Positions 5,020 through 5,024 of a DNA stretch of 5,024 nucleotides are shown here, one piece after another. The notes beneath the pieces were generated by a model. It did no database searches, was not told the origin of the DNA, and worked only from the letters and a program-made list of their open reading frames with translations. The translations under genes and the position numbers were made by a program. The stretch is from NCBI GenBank assembly GCA_903944555.1, contig CAJASG010000159.1:1-5024 (forward strand), written 5' to 3'. The stretch's first letter is position 1. Every line of letters begins with the position of its first letter. This DNA comes from an uncultured beta proteobacterium. Lineage in GTDB: Bacteria; Pseudomonadota; Gammaproteobacteria; Burkholderiales; Burkholderiaceae_C.

Positions 5020-5024
5020 ATGAT
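5020..5024 (+). CDS. Start of a divergent + strand gene (only the first five bases visible)
   Basis: An ATG at 5020-5022 follows AAGGA (5011-5015) at four bases, in an A-rich stretch typical of a strong ribosome binding site. The gene runs out of the window, so its product cannot be named. It is transcribed away from the glutaredoxin/ATPase operon and shares the 178-bp intergenic region with it. Confidence 0.5.

Overview
The window looks like chromosomal DNA from a GC-rich betaproteobacterium, most likely Burkholderiales/Comamonadaceae. That is an inference from the GAPDH tail, codon use and protein style, not from a database search. It holds housekeeping and signalling genes, with no mobile element, CRISPR array, tRNA or rRNA that I can see.

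Layout. (1) 1-137, + strand: the last 44 codons of a glyceraldehyde-3-phosphate dehydrogenase gene, followed by a very clear intrinsic terminator and probably a second one behind it. (2) 235-2098, + strand: a 7TM membrane-bound diguanylate cyclase (signal peptide, 7TMR-DISMED2 sensor domain, seven-helix 7TMR-DISM membrane domain, coiled coil, GGDEF with GGEEF active site and an RxxD inhibitory site). It is split by a one-base frameshift in a run of six T at 1273-1278. As the sequence stands, sensor and cyclase are in different frames. (3) 2109-4841, - strand: a tight three-gene operon running leftwards. It encodes a tandem glutaredoxin/GST-N-like protein (4841 to 4071), an ArsA/Get3-like ATPase (4060 to 3170) and a second ArsA/Get3-like ATPase (3173 to 2109, four-base ATGA overlap). 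It converges on the cyclase gene with only 10 bp between stop codons. (4) 4842-5019: a 178-bp divergent intergenic region with two inverted repeats. (5) 5020 onwards: the first bases of another + strand gene behind a good ribosome binding site.

How the genes fit together. The most interesting part is the minus-strand operon. The two ATPases are paralogues with complementary defects. The upstream one keeps the 'signature' lysine of the deviant Walker A motif but lacks the switch I Asp. The downstream one keeps the switch I Asp-Pro but has Ser in place of the signature lysine. Since that lysine acts across the dimer interface in this ATPase class, the pair reads as an obligate heterodimer with one competent site. 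This resembles the mycobacterial Rv3679/Rv3680 Get3-like pair as I remember it. The first gene shows the same asymmetry inside one chain: two thioredoxin-fold halves, one with CPHC and one with SPYS. I infer a redox-linked protein-handling or membrane-targeting module; its client is unknown and nothing in the window ties it to arsenic. The cyclase gene and the operon are probably unrelated neighbours.
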